The notes under the pieces were generated by a model. The model saw only the letters and a list, made by a program, of their open reading frames with translations, did no database searches and had not been told where the DNA came from. From contig NZ_KI928947.1 of NCBI RefSeq assembly GCF_000521215.1, forward strand, positions 2,987-35,083: 32,097 bases of DNA, given 5' to 3'. Numbering within the stretch: the stretch's first letter is position 1; each line of letters opens with the position of its first letter. Below are positions 1 through 8,183 of the stretch, piece after piece. Made by a program: the position numbers and the translations under genes. This stretch comes from Labrenzia sp. DG1229 (lineage in GTDB: Bacteria; Pseudomonadota; Alphaproteobacteria; Rhizobiales; Stappiaceae).

Positions 1-174
1 TCTTGGCTGCTATCGAAACGATCGCCTGCCAGCGAGACCCGTGCTGGCTCTCATTATCCAGCACAAGGCGAACCGCTCGGTTGCGTACTTCAGGGGAAAA
101 CTTGTTCGTCGTTTTGCTCATCGTGCTCCATCCTACTCAGGAGTTGGAGCCTCCGGCAAACCCGGAGCGGTTCA
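1..174 (-). mobile_element. Right-hand end of an IS3-family insertion sequence
   Basis: Read on the minus strand the element starts TGAACCGCTCCGGGTTTGCC at 174, the kind of GC-rich terminal repeat seen at IS3-family ends, followed about 50 nt later by the OrfA start. To the right of 174 the sequence switches to an unrelated reading frame encoding the tail of a recombinase. The insertion therefore cut that gene. The other terminus and any target duplication lie outside the window. Confidence 0.65.
2..121 (-). CDS. IS3-family transposase OrfA, N-terminal part (runs off left edge)
   Basis: Reading leftwards from the ATG at 121, 40 codons are visible, starting MSKTTNKFSPEVRNRAVRLV. This is the start of the helix-turn-helix OrfA protein of many IS3-family elements, which binds the transposon ends and is fused to the DDE catalytic OrfB by programmed frameshifting. 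The rest of the element lies outside the window. The start fits the family, and the terminal repeat lies just upstream at about 145-174. The family call rests on recognition of the N-terminal sequence; the exact IS subgroup cannot be assigned. Confidence 0.75.
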   Translation of the reverse strand, partial: MSKTTNKFSPEVRNRAVRLVLDNESQHGSRWQAIVSIAAK

Positions 175-425
175 CGAATGCAGGTTCTTTACGTTGGAAA
201 GTGTGGCTTGATCGGAGCCTGCATCCGGACCTTACAATTGCGGTGCGGATGAACGCGGAAAACATCAGTACGAAGGATTATCTCATTCTCCCAACGTTCG
301 ATGTGGAGGCCGAAACTCTGAGGCTTTCGGAAGACAATGGGATTTGGATCGATGCCTACAGGTTTGAAACGCTGAGGCCACTATTTGCTTTGGCAGAGCG
401 CCTTTCGATACACGAGGCCGCATAA
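175..425 (+). pseudogene. C-terminal remnant of a serine recombinase-type protein, cut by the IS3 element
   Basis: After the IS end an open frame continues to a TAA at 423-425. Its C-terminal part (about 60 residues, with SEDNGIWIDAYRF and ending LSIHEAA) resembles the tail of large 'recombinase family' proteins that sit upstream of ParB/RepB pairs in alphaproteobacterial mobile DNA. The catalytic serine domain, zinc ribbon and start codon are missing because the insertion sequence replaced them. The stop overlaps the next ATG by one base (TAATG), showing the original operon structure. The open frame that runs through the IS end from position 3 is a chance fusion. The assignment rests on recollection of the family tail and on context. 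Confidence 0.55.
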
Positions 426-1312
426 TGTCAGATGCAGAAACACTGCACATTGAGCTCGTTCCTATTCACAGGATTTCGGTCCTGAATCCTCGTGCCCGTA
501 ACAAGAAAGTCTTCGGGGAAATCGTCTCAAGCATTCGAGATGTGGGTTTAAAGCGCCCCATTACCGTGTCTATGACGAAAGAGGAAACACACGCGCGCTA
601 CCAACTGGTGTGCGGGCAGGGCAGGCTTGAGGCTTTCAAAGAGTTAGGGCAAACGGAAATACCCGCGATCGTCATTCAAGCAGATACTCAAACAAGCGTG
701 GTGAAGAGCTTGGTTGAAAATTGCGCTCGCAGGCAGCACCAAGCCATCGATTTGGTTCGCGACATTGAGGGCATGAAAGAACGGGGTTACAGCGTGTCAG
801 AAATTGCAAGAAAGACAGGGCTTTCAACTGAGTATGTAAGGGGCATAGGCAAACTCATCCATCAGGGTGAACAGCGTTTGCTTCGTTCCGTTGAAGCCGG
901 TCAGATTCCAATCAGTGTTGCAGTTGAGATTGTTGATGCCGACGACGACGGAGTTCAGGACGCGCTTCAAAATGCTTATGAAAACAACATTCTTAGGGGA
1001 CGAAAGCTCCTGATCGCAAAAAAGGTAGTCGAGAGCCGAAACCGCCGGGGCAAGGGTCTCCTAAGCAGCGTGAAGCGAAAAAGATGGATTTCGTCCGAGG
1101 CGTTGGTCCGTGCCTACAAGGAAGATACCGATCGCAAAAAACTCCTCATTCGAAAAGCAGATGCGACACGTAATCGGCTGATTTTCATAGCACATGCGTT
1201 GAAGGAACTACTGACGAACGAAGGGTTCCTAGACCTGCTGAAATCTGAGAACTTAGACACAATACCTAAAAAACTTGCCGATCGGATGGAGCGTCAGGAG
1301 CTGACGCGATGA
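425..1312 (+). CDS. ParB/RepB-like DNA-binding protein 1
   Basis: This 295-residue protein has a ParB N-terminal (Srx-like) fold. The segment with RPITV and the box CGQGRLEAFKELG at residues 63-75 replaces the usual GEHR-type CTP-binding motif. ENCARRQHQAIDL (98-110) and a helix-turn-helix at about 121-143 follow. The C-terminal half is basic, then helical. ParB proteins bind parS-like sites and act as CTP switches, but the altered box means CTP use cannot be assumed. The gene overlaps the recombinase remnant by one base and the next ParB-like gene by four (ATGA), so the three form one unit. It is more likely a regulator or partition-like accessory of the recombinase cassette than a full plasmid partition system, because no ParA or RepA/RepC is visible. 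Confidence 0.75.
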   Translation: MSDAETLHIELVPIHRISVLNPRARNKKVFGEIVSSIRDVGLKRPITVSMTKEETHARYQLVCGQGRLEAFKELGQTEIPAIVIQADTQTSVVKSLVENCARRQHQAIDLVRDIEGMKERGYSVSEIARKTGLSTEYVRGIGKLIHQGEQRLLRSVEAGQIPISVAVEIVDADDDGVQDALQNAYENNILRGRKLLIAKKVVESRNRRGKGLLSSVKRKRWISSEALVRAYKEDTDRKKLLIRKADATRNRLIFIAHALKELLTNEGFLDLLKSENLDTIPKKLADRMERQELTR

Positions 1313-2220
1313 GTCAAAAAGAAGTTCCATTGATCAAACTTGCGTTTCATCGTGAACCGATAAGGCTGTCCATCTCCAGCATCACACCTCTGAGGATCGT
1401 GTCGGACAGGCTAAAGAAGTCCAAGAAATACGGTCAAATACGTTCCTCGATCTTCTATTCCGGTTTGGCAGAGCCTCCGGTCGTCGTTCCCGATCGCGAC
1501 GAAAAAGGGAAATACCTTTTGTTGGACGGACATATGAGAGTGTCGGTCCTGATGGAGCTTGGACATGAAGAAGTCGACTGTTTGGTAGCAACAGATGACG
1601 AGGCATACACGTACAATAAGAGAGTCAATCGGCTTGCGACCATCCAGGAACATCAAATGATCCTGAAAGCGATTGAAAAGGGTGTCTCTGAAGAAGTGCT
1701 CGCTCGCGTCTTGAACGTCAATATTCAGAACATCAAAACGAAACGCCGTTTGCTTCAAGGGATATGTGCGGAAGTGGTGGAGCTCTTGAAGGACAAGCAT
1801 GTCCCAATAAACACTTTCAAGGAGATGCGAAAAATGAAACCGCTGAGGCAGATCGAAGCTGCCCAGCTTATGATCGCGATGAACAAATTTTCTTATCCAT
1901 ACGCGCAGTCGCTCGTTGGAGCGACACCTGCTTCTCAGTTAATCGAGACTGCAAAACCGAAGAAAATAAACGGGCTCACCGACGAACAAATTGCACGTAT
2001 GGAGCAAGAGTCTGCCCAGCTAGACCGTGAGTTTCATCTGCTTGAGGAAACCTATGGCCAGGATCATCTCGATTTGGTGATTGCTACTGGATACGTGAAG
2101 CGGTTAATCGAGAATGTGCGAGTTGTTCGCTATCTCGCCCAGAGTTTCCCGGAGTTGTTGACGGAGTTTCAGAAAATCTCCGAAATCGATGAAACTGCAA
2201 AATTGAATTCACTAAACTAG
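1309..2220 (+). CDS. ParB-like protein 2 with RepB-type C-terminal domain
   Basis: This is a 303-residue ParB-like protein. A ParB fold with the box LLDGHMRVSVLMELG lies at about residues 71-85, and an HTH-like segment (EEVLARVLNVNIQNIKTKRR) follows in the middle. A helical C-terminal half resembles the RepB partition family. The start is the ATG overlapping the stop of the previous gene by four bases, so translation is probably coupled. Paired divergent ParB-like proteins behind a site-specific recombinase recur in alphaproteobacterial mobile elements. A direct role in segregation, recombination directionality or transcription is not established by the sequence. No ParA ATPase gene accompanies it. 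Confidence 0.75.
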   Translation: MSQKEVPLIKLAFHREPIRLSISSITPLRIVSDRLKKSKKYGQIRSSIFYSGLAEPPVVVPDRDEKGKYLLLDGHMRVSVLMELGHEEVDCLVATDDEAYTYNKRVNRLATIQEHQMILKAIEKGVSEEVLARVLNVNIQNIKTKRRLLQGICAEVVELLKDKHVPINTFKEMRKMKPLRQIEAAQLMIAMNKFSYPYAQSLVGATPASQLIETAKPKKINGLTDEQIARMEQESAQLDREFHLLEETYGQDHLDLVIATGYVKRLIENVRVVRYLAQSFPELLTEFQKISEIDETAKLNSLN

Positions 2221-2338
2221 GCAACAGTCCACCCAAACGAACGATACCAGGCGTGCCAGTTCGAGGCTGATGCATCATCGCTTGCTGTCGAAGTGACACG
2301 TATTTAGCATCATTACGCCCGTCATTTCGGAGACCTTT

Positions 2339-2965
2339 ATGATCGATACAGCTACCCTGATTGCCTATGTCACCATCGTCCTTGGGTTCGTGTTTATACC
2401 CGGACCGGCAACGCTCCTGACCGTTGCACGGGCGACGAGTTCGGGAACAAAGGCCGGAATTGCAACCGGGGCGGGGATCGCTGCCGGGGATGTTGTGCAC
2501 ACCTTCATGGCGATCATCGGCGTTTCGGCAATCATTGCGACGTCGGCTGTTTTATTCAGCATCATCAAATACGCTGGTGCCGCCTATCTCGTTTATCTCG
2601 GCGTTGTCGCCATCTTCGACAAGACACCTCTGGATCTCGCACGCGGGAGCACTCCGATAATAGCAAAAAGGGCGTTCAACCAGGCCATTATCGCAGAGGT
2701 GCTAAATCCGAAAACAGCGCTGTTCTTCCTCGCCTTCCTGCCGCAATTCGTGAAGCCGGAGAACGGTTCGGTTATGCTTCAGCTAACGGTTCTTGGCGTG
2801 ATCTTCGTGTTGCTAGGCCTTTTCAGTACGTTGATCTTCGCTGTCGGCGCTGGCCAGCTCGGTAGTTTCCTTCAGAAGCACCCGGCCGTGATGAAATGGC
2901 AAGGCAAAGTCGTCGGCGGTATTTATTGCGCGCTCGGTGCCCGCTTGGCTTTGCAGGAACGGTGA
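2339..2965 (+). CDS. LysE/RhtB-family amino-acid exporter
   Basis: This 208-residue, strongly hydrophobic protein has about six membrane segments. It carries the family signatures: the N-terminal PGPATLLTVARATSSGTKAGIATG stretch (residues about 21-44), the central ALFFLAFLPQFV after NPK, and a C-terminal amphipathic end. LysE/RhtB proteins export amino acids such as lysine, homoserine or threonine from the cytoplasm; the substrate here cannot be read from sequence. The length is typical. The gene is alone on this strand, 118 bp after the RepB-like gene, and the CadD-like gene downstream faces it. Export genes of this type are common passengers in mobile regions. Confidence 0.85.
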   Translation: MIDTATLIAYVTIVLGFVFIPGPATLLTVARATSSGTKAGIATGAGIAAGDVVHTFMAIIGVSAIIATSAVLFSIIKYAGAAYLVYLGVVAIFDKTPLDLARGSTPIIAKRAFNQAIIAEVLNPKTALFFLAFLPQFVKPENGSVMLQLTVLGVIFVLLGLFSTLIFAVGAGQLGSFLQKHPAVMKWQGKVVGGIYCALGARLALQER

Positions 2966-3021
2966 CGCCACACTCGTTGAATGACCACGAGCCGGGCCAA
3001 AATCCGACCGAGCCGTCTCTT

Positions 3022-3588
3022 TCAAAGGGCATCCGTAGCAGTGTCAAGAAGGATGTAAATTCCAGCCGCGATCATCACGAAAGGTGAGAGGTTTTCGAAA
3101 AACCGTTGAATCCTCCGATTACTGCCAAGGCTCCTGGTCAACAGGGTGCCAGCAATGACGAGCCCCGCTACGGCGATAAGAGCACCCAGAAGGACGTGCA
3201 TGTCGAGTACCGCGGCTGTATCTGCGAAAAAAGCTGCGATCAAAATGAATGTGTCCGCGCTGAGCGCAAGGAAAATCATTGCGGCGCTGAAGACGGAGTG
3301 GGCTGATTTCAACGTTTCCGCATCGTCTCCGGAGCGGGACATGTTTCTCCAAACTTCCCAGACGCCTAGGGACAGTGGCACAAGGCCGAGATAACCGAGA
3401 GCGTGCGGAGGCACCAATGCCACACCCGCACCGGCAATATAGGCCCCTGTAACGACCAGCAGCTGCGCGAGTAGGAAACCGATCAGAGCCTGCCTGTACC
3501 TTCCTGATGTCGCGATTGCGAAGAAAGCAAAAAGGCCGTCTATATTGGTTAGCGCGTAGGCGAGCGCGATAGAAAGAGCAAACAGCAT
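3022..3588 (-). CDS. CadD-like cadmium/metal transporter family protein
   Basis: This 188-residue membrane protein has about five to six hydrophobic segments. It has the layout of the cadmium resistance transporter family: N-terminal ALAYALTNIDGLFAFFAIAT with the conserved N-x-D in the first helix, a polar central loop (residues about 80-95, with RNMSRSGDD), and a C-terminal region ending in a helix with NLSPFVMIAAGIYIL. The family is linked to cadmium efflux or resistance in Gram-positives, and homologues of unknown substrate occur in proteobacteria. It converges on the LysE-type gene with a gap of 56 bp. No metal-responsive regulator is seen next to it, so a metal role is inferred from the family only. 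Confidence 0.65.
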   Translation of the reverse strand: MLFALSIALAYALTNIDGLFAFFAIATSGRYRQALIGFLLAQLLVVTGAYIAGAGVALVPPHALGYLGLVPLSLGVWEVWRNMSRSGDDAETLKSAHSVFSAAMIFLALSADTFILIAAFFADTAAVLDMHVLLGALIAVAGLVIAGTLLTRSLGSNRRIQRFFENLSPFVMIAAGIYILLDTATDAL

Positions 3589-3885
3589 TTGATGTCTGCT
3601 TTAGGGCGGAACAAGTACAAAAACAATCGGAATCCAACAGCCTAATCGAGCAAGACGAGCACTTCCGGCATCATTCTCCAATGGTGTAGCAATCTCGGGC
3701 TGATGCAGGAGCTTTAGGTCGTTGGTTTCCAGTCTCTACCTTCGTTCGCATCACAGCGAATGTCCGCTTCCCGCCCATCCCGTAAATCTGCTGAGTCTCA
3801 AATGATTGTCTGCTTTCCGGCTCAGGCTTCAACGCGGCGAATAACCGAAATGGGGGTGCAAATCGGGAGTTCGTCAACGGAAGGT
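3589..3885. other. Intergenic region without a supported gene
   Basis: About 300 bp between the CadD-like start and the IS91-type transposase tail. Short open frames here overlap each other and lack family features or good ribosome binding sites. The CadD-like promoter should lie at the left side of this stretch on the minus strand. I see no further structure I can support. Confidence 0.5.
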
Positions 3886-5484
3886 TCAATGGCAGCATTG
3901 GTGAAGGTTTTTCGATGCGGGCCGTGACTGTGCGGTTGCGGCAGGCCGCGGCATCGGCCCGCGTTGGAAAACCTCCCAAGGAGGAAGCCGCGGGAGACAG
4001 GCGAAGGTGTCTATGGGGAAAATGCGGCGTTGATGGCCGCCGGCGATGTGTTCGGACGAATGTTGTCGATCGAGGCGCCGCGGCCATTGAGGAAGGCTTC
4101 GGTCGTTTGCGCCGTCTTTGGAGGCTAAACTGGTGACGGCATTGCCAATTTTGCCGATGGCAGCAATGCCCTGGGCAGGACTGAGCGGCTGCGGAACAGA
4201 TTGCCCGAGCGGATTGGACGAGACGGGGATGGCCGGATCATCATCATGCGGCGTCCTTTCGGGGTGGCGCACGGGTTGTCGGACGCTGCCCACGCCTGAA
4301 GGTCTCGACGATGCGCATGAGACGCCACCGCAGTCGGGACAGGGTTGCCGAAGGGTAAGCAGCGGTGGCGTGACCTTGAGCGCGGTGTCGCTGATGTGCG
4401 ACTGCGCTGGCACCCTGAGCAGCGTCCTGATCCGGGCGATGTTGGTTTTGCGGGAAGCACTGGCCAGCAGGCCGTAGTGGCGGATGCGGTAAAACCCGTC
4501 TGGCAGGACATGGATCAGGAAACGGCGGATGAATTCGCCCGTTGCCAGGTGCATGACCTTCTGCCGGTCGCCGGTCCTGATGCGGTAGTCCTTCCAGCGA
4601 AAGGTGACAGTGTGTGCGTCGGCGCGGATCAGACGGCTGCTCGAGATCGCGACCCGGTGGGTGTAGCGGCTGAGATAGGCGAGCACGGCTTGGGGACCGC
4701 CGAAGGGAGGCTTGGCATAGACGACCCATTCGCTCTTGCGCAACGGGACCAGCCAGGAAGCGAAGGTCGATGCGTCCGCCAGGCCGGCCAGATCGCCGAA
4801 GAAGGTCAGGTCTCCGGCGTGATGTAGGGCCAATAGCCCCTCGATGAACAGGCGCCGGAACAGCCGGGACAGGACCTTCACGGCCAAGAAGAACCCTGGC
4901 CGGCAAGAGATCCATCGGGTGCCATCCGGCGATAGCCCGCCGCCGGGGACGATGATGTGGACATGCGGGTGATGGGTGAGCGCCGAGCCCCAGGTGTGTG
5001 GCACGCTGGTCATGCCGATGCGCGCGCCCAGATGCCGGGGATCGGCGACGATGGTGGTCAGTGTTTCGGCTGAAGCGCGGAACAACAGGCCATAGACGGC
5101 CTTCTTGTTCTGGTAGGCAATCCGGGCGATCTCCGCCGGCAGGGTGAAGACCACGTGGAAATACTCCACCGGCAGCAGATCTTCGGCCCGCGCCGCCATC
5201 CAGTCCCGCGCTGCTGGTCCCTGGCATTTGGGGCAGTGCCGGTTCTTGCAGGAATTATAGGCGATATGCTGGTTGCCGCACTTGGCACAGGCCGCCACAT
5301 GCCCGCCAAGCGCCTCAGTCCGGCAGGTCTCGATGGCCGACATGACCTTGAGCTGGTTCAGGCTGACATGCCCGGCATTGGCCCGCCGCCACGCGGGACC
5401 ATGGGCCCGGAAGATGTCCGCAATCTCCAGCTTATGCCCACTGCTCGGCAGTCGATTGCACCGCAATCGATGAGAGGGGGACAT
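3886..5484 (-). CDS. IS91-family HUH/Y2 transposase, frameshifted at the C-terminus
   Basis: The N-terminal zinc-binding region is CAKCGN...CKNRHCPKC (residues about 66-87). The HUH motif is in HHPHVHIIVPGG (171-182, His174/His176). The paired tyrosines YLSRY (270-274) form the Y2 active site of rolling-circle transposases. The frame is normal to about residue 387 (PCPDCGG). It then leaves the family pattern: the expected end, RMRIVETF-like followed by RRGQRP and ending RKDAA, is found in another frame that stops at 4244. A small indel near 4320 thus replaces the native tail with about 145 unrelated residues. The catalytic core is intact, so activity is possible but uncertain. It lies 11 bp downstream of the recombinase gene and presumably shares its transcript. 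Confidence 0.85.
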   Translation of the reverse strand: MSPSHRLRCNRLPSSGHKLEIADIFRAHGPAWRRANAGHVSLNQLKVMSAIETCRTEALGGHVAACAKCGNQHIAYNSCKNRHCPKCQGPAARDWMAARAEDLLPVEYFHVVFTLPAEIARIAYQNKKAVYGLLFRASAETLTTIVADPRHLGARIGMTSVPHTWGSALTHHPHVHIIVPGGGLSPDGTRWISCRPGFFLAVKVLSRLFRRLFIEGLLALHHAGDLTFFGDLAGLADASTFASWLVPLRKSEWVVYAKPPFGGPQAVLAYLSRYTHRVAISSSRLIRADAHTVTFRWKDYRIRTGDRQKVMHLATGEFIRRFLIHVLPDGFYRIRHYGLLASASRKTNIARIRTLLRVPAQSHISDTALKVTPPLLTLRQPCPDCGGVSCASSRPSGVGSVRQPVRHPERTPHDDDPAIPVSSNPLGQSVPQPLSPAQGIAAIGKIGNAVTSLASKDGANDRSLPQWPRRLDRQHSSEHIAGGHQRRIFPIDTFACLPRLPPWEVFQRGPMPRPAATAQSRPASKNLHQCCH

Positions 5485-6470
5485 CTCGTGCGGGTTATTC
5501 CGGTCCGCGTCTCAGCGTCGGGTCCTGCACCTGCTTCAGCTGCTCGAAGGGACTGACCGTGTCGCGGATCGTCCTGGTGGCGACATGGGTGTAGCGGGCC
5601 GTCGTTGACAGCTTGGCATGGCCGAGCAGTACCTGGATGACCCGCACATCGGTATTGGCCTCCAGGAGATGGGTGGCAAAGCTGTGGCGGAGCGTATGCA
5701 GTGTGGCGGGTTTGAAGATGGCCGCCATGCGCCTGGCCGAGGTGAAGACCCGGTTCACCTGACGCGGCGAGATCGGGTTGATTTTCGGCTTGCCGGGAAA
5801 CAGCCATCCCTCGGGTCGCGCTTCGCGCCTGTAGTCGCGCAACAGAGCAAGCAGCCCTGGCGACAGCATCACCTTGCGGTCCTTGCGCCCCTTGCCCTGT
5901 TCGACGTGGATGAGCATGCGATCGCTGTCGATGTCGCTGACCTTCAGGCTGCAGACCTCCGCCGCCCGCAACCCGGCACCGTAACTGATGCTGAGTGCAG
6001 CGCGATGCTTGAGACCCGGCCCGGGGACCGCCGCCAGCAAGTCGGCTACCTCCTCGACGCTGAACACCACGGGCAGCTTGCGCGGCTGCCGCCGAAACTG
6101 CATGTATCGCTTCATCTCCTCGCGCCCGCAGGTGGTTCCGAAGAAAAACCGCAGCGCGACGATGCGGGTATTGAAGGTCGGCGGCGTGATGCTGGCGTTG
6201 GTCATGTGGAGCTGATAGTCCCGCAGGTCTTCCGGCGTGGCCGTGTCCGGAGAGCACTTCAAAAACCCGGCGAAGTCCTTAATGGCCCGAATGTGCGACT
6301 TCTGGGCTTTGTCGCCCATCCCCCGGATGCGCATGTCTTCGATCATCCGCTCGCGAAGCGGGGCTGTCTTCTCCTGCGTCATGGGAACCTCCTGGCTGAT
6401 GATTGAGAACACCCCAATCGTCAGACAGAACCGCTTATCCCCAAAACACGCCGTGAAGATCAGCGCAAAT
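3890..6470 (-). mobile_element. IS91-family element with accessory tyrosine recombinase (ends approximate)
   Basis: Two minus-strand genes 11 bp apart, a XerC/D-like recombinase followed by an HUH/Y2 transposase, form the layout seen in a subset of IS91-family elements. These move by rolling-circle transposition and lack classical inverted repeats, so the ends cannot be fixed by eye. The given limits enclose the open frames plus the GC-rich, hairpin-prone flank near 3925-4000 (candidate oriIS side) and the stretch just upstream of the recombinase to about 6470 (candidate terIS side). Confidence 0.6.
5495..6382 (-). CDS. Tyrosine recombinase accompanying the IS91-type transposase
   Basis: This 295-residue XerC/D-like recombinase has an N-terminal SAM-like DNA-binding domain. 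Its catalytic domain carries all expected residues: Arg in AGLRAAEVCSLK, Lys in GKGRKDRKV, HTLRH, LLGHAKLSTT and the nucleophile Tyr in ARYTH. I prefer the ATG at 6382 to the upstream one at 6412 because AGGAGG lies 6 nt before it. Such genes occur upstream of the transposase in several IS91-type elements, where their role (perhaps resolving transposition intermediates) is not well defined. The protein appears complete. Confidence 0.85.
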   Translation of the reverse strand: MTQEKTAPLRERMIEDMRIRGMGDKAQKSHIRAIKDFAGFLKCSPDTATPEDLRDYQLHMTNASITPPTFNTRIVALRFFFGTTCGREEMKRYMQFRRQPRKLPVVFSVEEVADLLAAVPGPGLKHRAALSISYGAGLRAAEVCSLKVSDIDSDRMLIHVEQGKGRKDRKVMLSPGLLALLRDYRREARPEGWLFPGKPKINPISPRQVNRVFTSARRMAAIFKPATLHTLRHSFATHLLEANTDVRVIQVLLGHAKLSTTARYTHVATRTIRDTVSPFEQLKQVQDPTLRRGPE

Positions 6471-6842
6471 CGCCCGCCACGAGCGCCATTGCCGCGCGAG
6501 CGGCTTCGTCCAAGGGCCGTTTTCGACTAAGTGCAATTTGGGCGGAGAGCGGTAGTCCGTTGCGCGTGCGCCCCGGTGAGCGGAATTTGAGTGAAGCCGA
6601 CATTCAACAACCTTACCGCTCGGCCTGAGGCCACTTCTGCGCTGCAACCTGCATCAACGGCAGCGATGCGCAGGGAGCGGTCTTTGCAAAGTCATGCCCA
6701 AGCCGCCGACTGACCATGCACGCCGCATCTAAAGTGCTGCGGCGCATCCCACAGACCCGGACCTTCGCGGCAGGCGCAACCTATCGCCGCTCGCGACACC
6801 TCTTCATCTCATCTCAGCACTGCCAGGGCCTGTGCCTCAGCC
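6413..6842. other. Flank between the IS91-type element and the GIY-YIG gene
   Basis: About 430 bp, GC-rich, with only short overlapping open frames. The left part probably belongs to the IS91-type element, including its promoter and the end opposite the transposase. The remainder is the 3' side of the GIY-YIG gene. No RNA gene or convincing protein is seen. Confidence 0.4.
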
Positions 6843-7355
6843 TCAGTCAGGCTCGTTGCCCCTATCCTCGCAATGCGCTTCGTGCGCGCCACATTCTAGG
6901 CACATCATTCCACCTGCAGTCTCGACCCCTGTCCAACCGCATGCCCAACCACAGCACGGGCAGAATTCGTCCACTTCGAACTCGCCCCAATGCCAGGGGC
7001 TGGCGTAGATCGGGATGGCATCGCTATCGAGACGAATGATTTCGAACGGATCACCCTCGGTCGCAAGGAATGCGTTGCTGGAATAGCTATGCAGTGCGTC
7101 GAAGATTTGCTCTGGAGCCACACTGAACCATTCGCCGCGCACCGCATCGTCTATGAGGCGCTTATGCAGATCAGCCTCAACCCGTCGATCCTCCGCACGG
7201 TCGTGGGTACGAATGAATCCCATTACAGCGATCTCCCGAGAGTTAGCTGTCTGAAGAGTTCGTAGTCTTTTTGGGATATCATTCGAAAAACCAACCTTGA
7301 CCCGATAACGCCAATGGCCGTCAGGGTCGAGCTCAGCGAAAAAATATACTGCCAT
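6843..7355 (-). CDS. GIY-YIG nuclease-family protein (Mug113/T5orf172-like) with C-terminal Cys cluster
   Basis: This is a 170-residue protein from the ATG at 7355 (a longer frame from a TTG at 7421 exists). VYFFAELDPDGHWRYRVKVGFSNDI followed by PKRLRTLQTANSR and an acidic EADLHKRL helix matches the short GIY-YIG-like domain of the Mug113/T5orf172 group, in which the usual Y...YIG becomes Y...VKVG. A Cys-rich tail follows: CPCCGWACGW, then CLEC and a final HC. It probably forms a zinc site. Proteins of this group are presumed DNA endonucleases, but substrates are mostly unknown. It lies 190 bp downstream of the radical SAM operon on the same strand, so it may be its last gene or an independent one. 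Confidence 0.6.
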   Translation of the reverse strand: MAVYFFAELDPDGHWRYRVKVGFSNDIPKRLRTLQTANSREIAVMGFIRTHDRAEDRRVEADLHKRLIDDAVRGEWFSVAPEQIFDALHSYSSNAFLATEGDPFEIIRLDSDAIPIYASPWHWGEFEVDEFCPCCGWACGWTGVETAGGMMCLECGAHEAHCEDRGNEPD

Positions 7356-7544
7356 CCTAGTTATCCGATAATGCGAAGAATTATTGGTTTCAGACAGTGG
7401 ATGAAAGTGTGCGGTGGTCAAGAGGGCTCAAGCATCAGCGTCCGCAATGGGCTGCTGCTGTCATCCGCCGAACCGCCTGGGATCGAATCAGGCGCTCCAG
7501 GGCAACGCTCCTGGCGCCGCGCGCTTCAAGGCAACTCGCAGCCC

Positions 7545-8183
7545 TTAACTGCCGTTCGTGGATGGCGCAGCATCGATCGAGAGCTGCGCACTTTCAGGCG
7601 CAATCAACCTACCAGCAGCCGAAAGCATTTCCATCACCGCCTGAGCAATCTCGTCTGAATTATTAGACGTCAGCATGAGGGCGTCGGGACGATTCCGCGC
7701 GATCACATCGCACACGGCTTCCGCTGCCGCAAGCCTAAACAGCTCGTCGTCATCACGACCAGGACCCACCGGTATAGTCGGATCAAGCGAGGTCACGACC
7801 ATCACATCATAGTCGGACGAATGAACCTCAGCAATCCGCTCCAGCGCATCAAGCCTGCGGTGATCGATGCTGCGGCCGGACACGGAAAGCGCCGCTTTCA
7901 AGTAGCCGAGCGCGTCCAGCACCGGTCGGTCCACCAGGACGACCTCAGCCGACAGCGACAATTCGGCTTCCTGCCGCATGCATTCCGCCATGATCCAGAG
8001 AGTGCTCTCGTAAGTGTGGTTGCGAAGGATCGGGAAGCCCAGCTCCAAGGCTCGGGTTGCGAGGTCATTGATCCTTGCGACGCGTAATCCGGTGTCCTCA
8101 ATCGCATTCCACATCTTCGCGACGAAGGCTGTTTTGCCGGTTGAATGGGAGCCAGCGACGCCGATTTTGAATGGATGGTTCAC
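7545..8183 (-). CDS. NadR/kinase-like P-loop NTPase (third gene of radical SAM operon)
   Basis: This 212-residue protein has a Walker A motif GSHSTGKT at residues 11-18 directly at the N-terminus. A strand ending in VVLVDRP (81-87) gives the Walker B/DR pair seen in NadR-type and nucleoside-kinase-like P-loop proteins (the AAA_28-like group). A basic lid region and a variable helical C-terminus follow. The fold suggests phosphorylation of a small molecule such as a nucleoside or nucleotide cofactor, rather than a motor ATPase. No adenylyltransferase domain is present, unlike full NadR. The ATG overlaps the stop of the exonuclease gene (ATGA, 8180-8183), so the two are translationally coupled. 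The substrate cannot be told from the sequence. Confidence 0.7.
   Translation of the reverse strand: MNHPFKIGVAGSHSTGKTAFVAKMWNAIEDTGLRVARINDLATRALELGFPILRNHTYESTLWIMAECMRQEAELSLSAEVVLVDRPVLDALGYLKAALSVSGRSIDHRRLDALERIAEVHSSDYDVMVVTSLDPTIPVGPGRDDDELFRLAAAEAVCDVIARNRPDALMLTSNNSDEIAQAVMEMLSAAGRLIAPESAQLSIDAAPSTNGS

Noticed and set aside
3..174. Open frame on the plus strand running through the IS3 end into the recombinase tail
   Set aside because: The first 57 codons are the reverse strand of OrfA and the IS terminus; the fusion is a by-product of the insertion.
425..2220. repABC-type plasmid origin
   Set aside because: No ParA/RepA ATPase or RepC initiator and no inter-gene antisense RNA region; the partner is a recombinase, not a replication operon.
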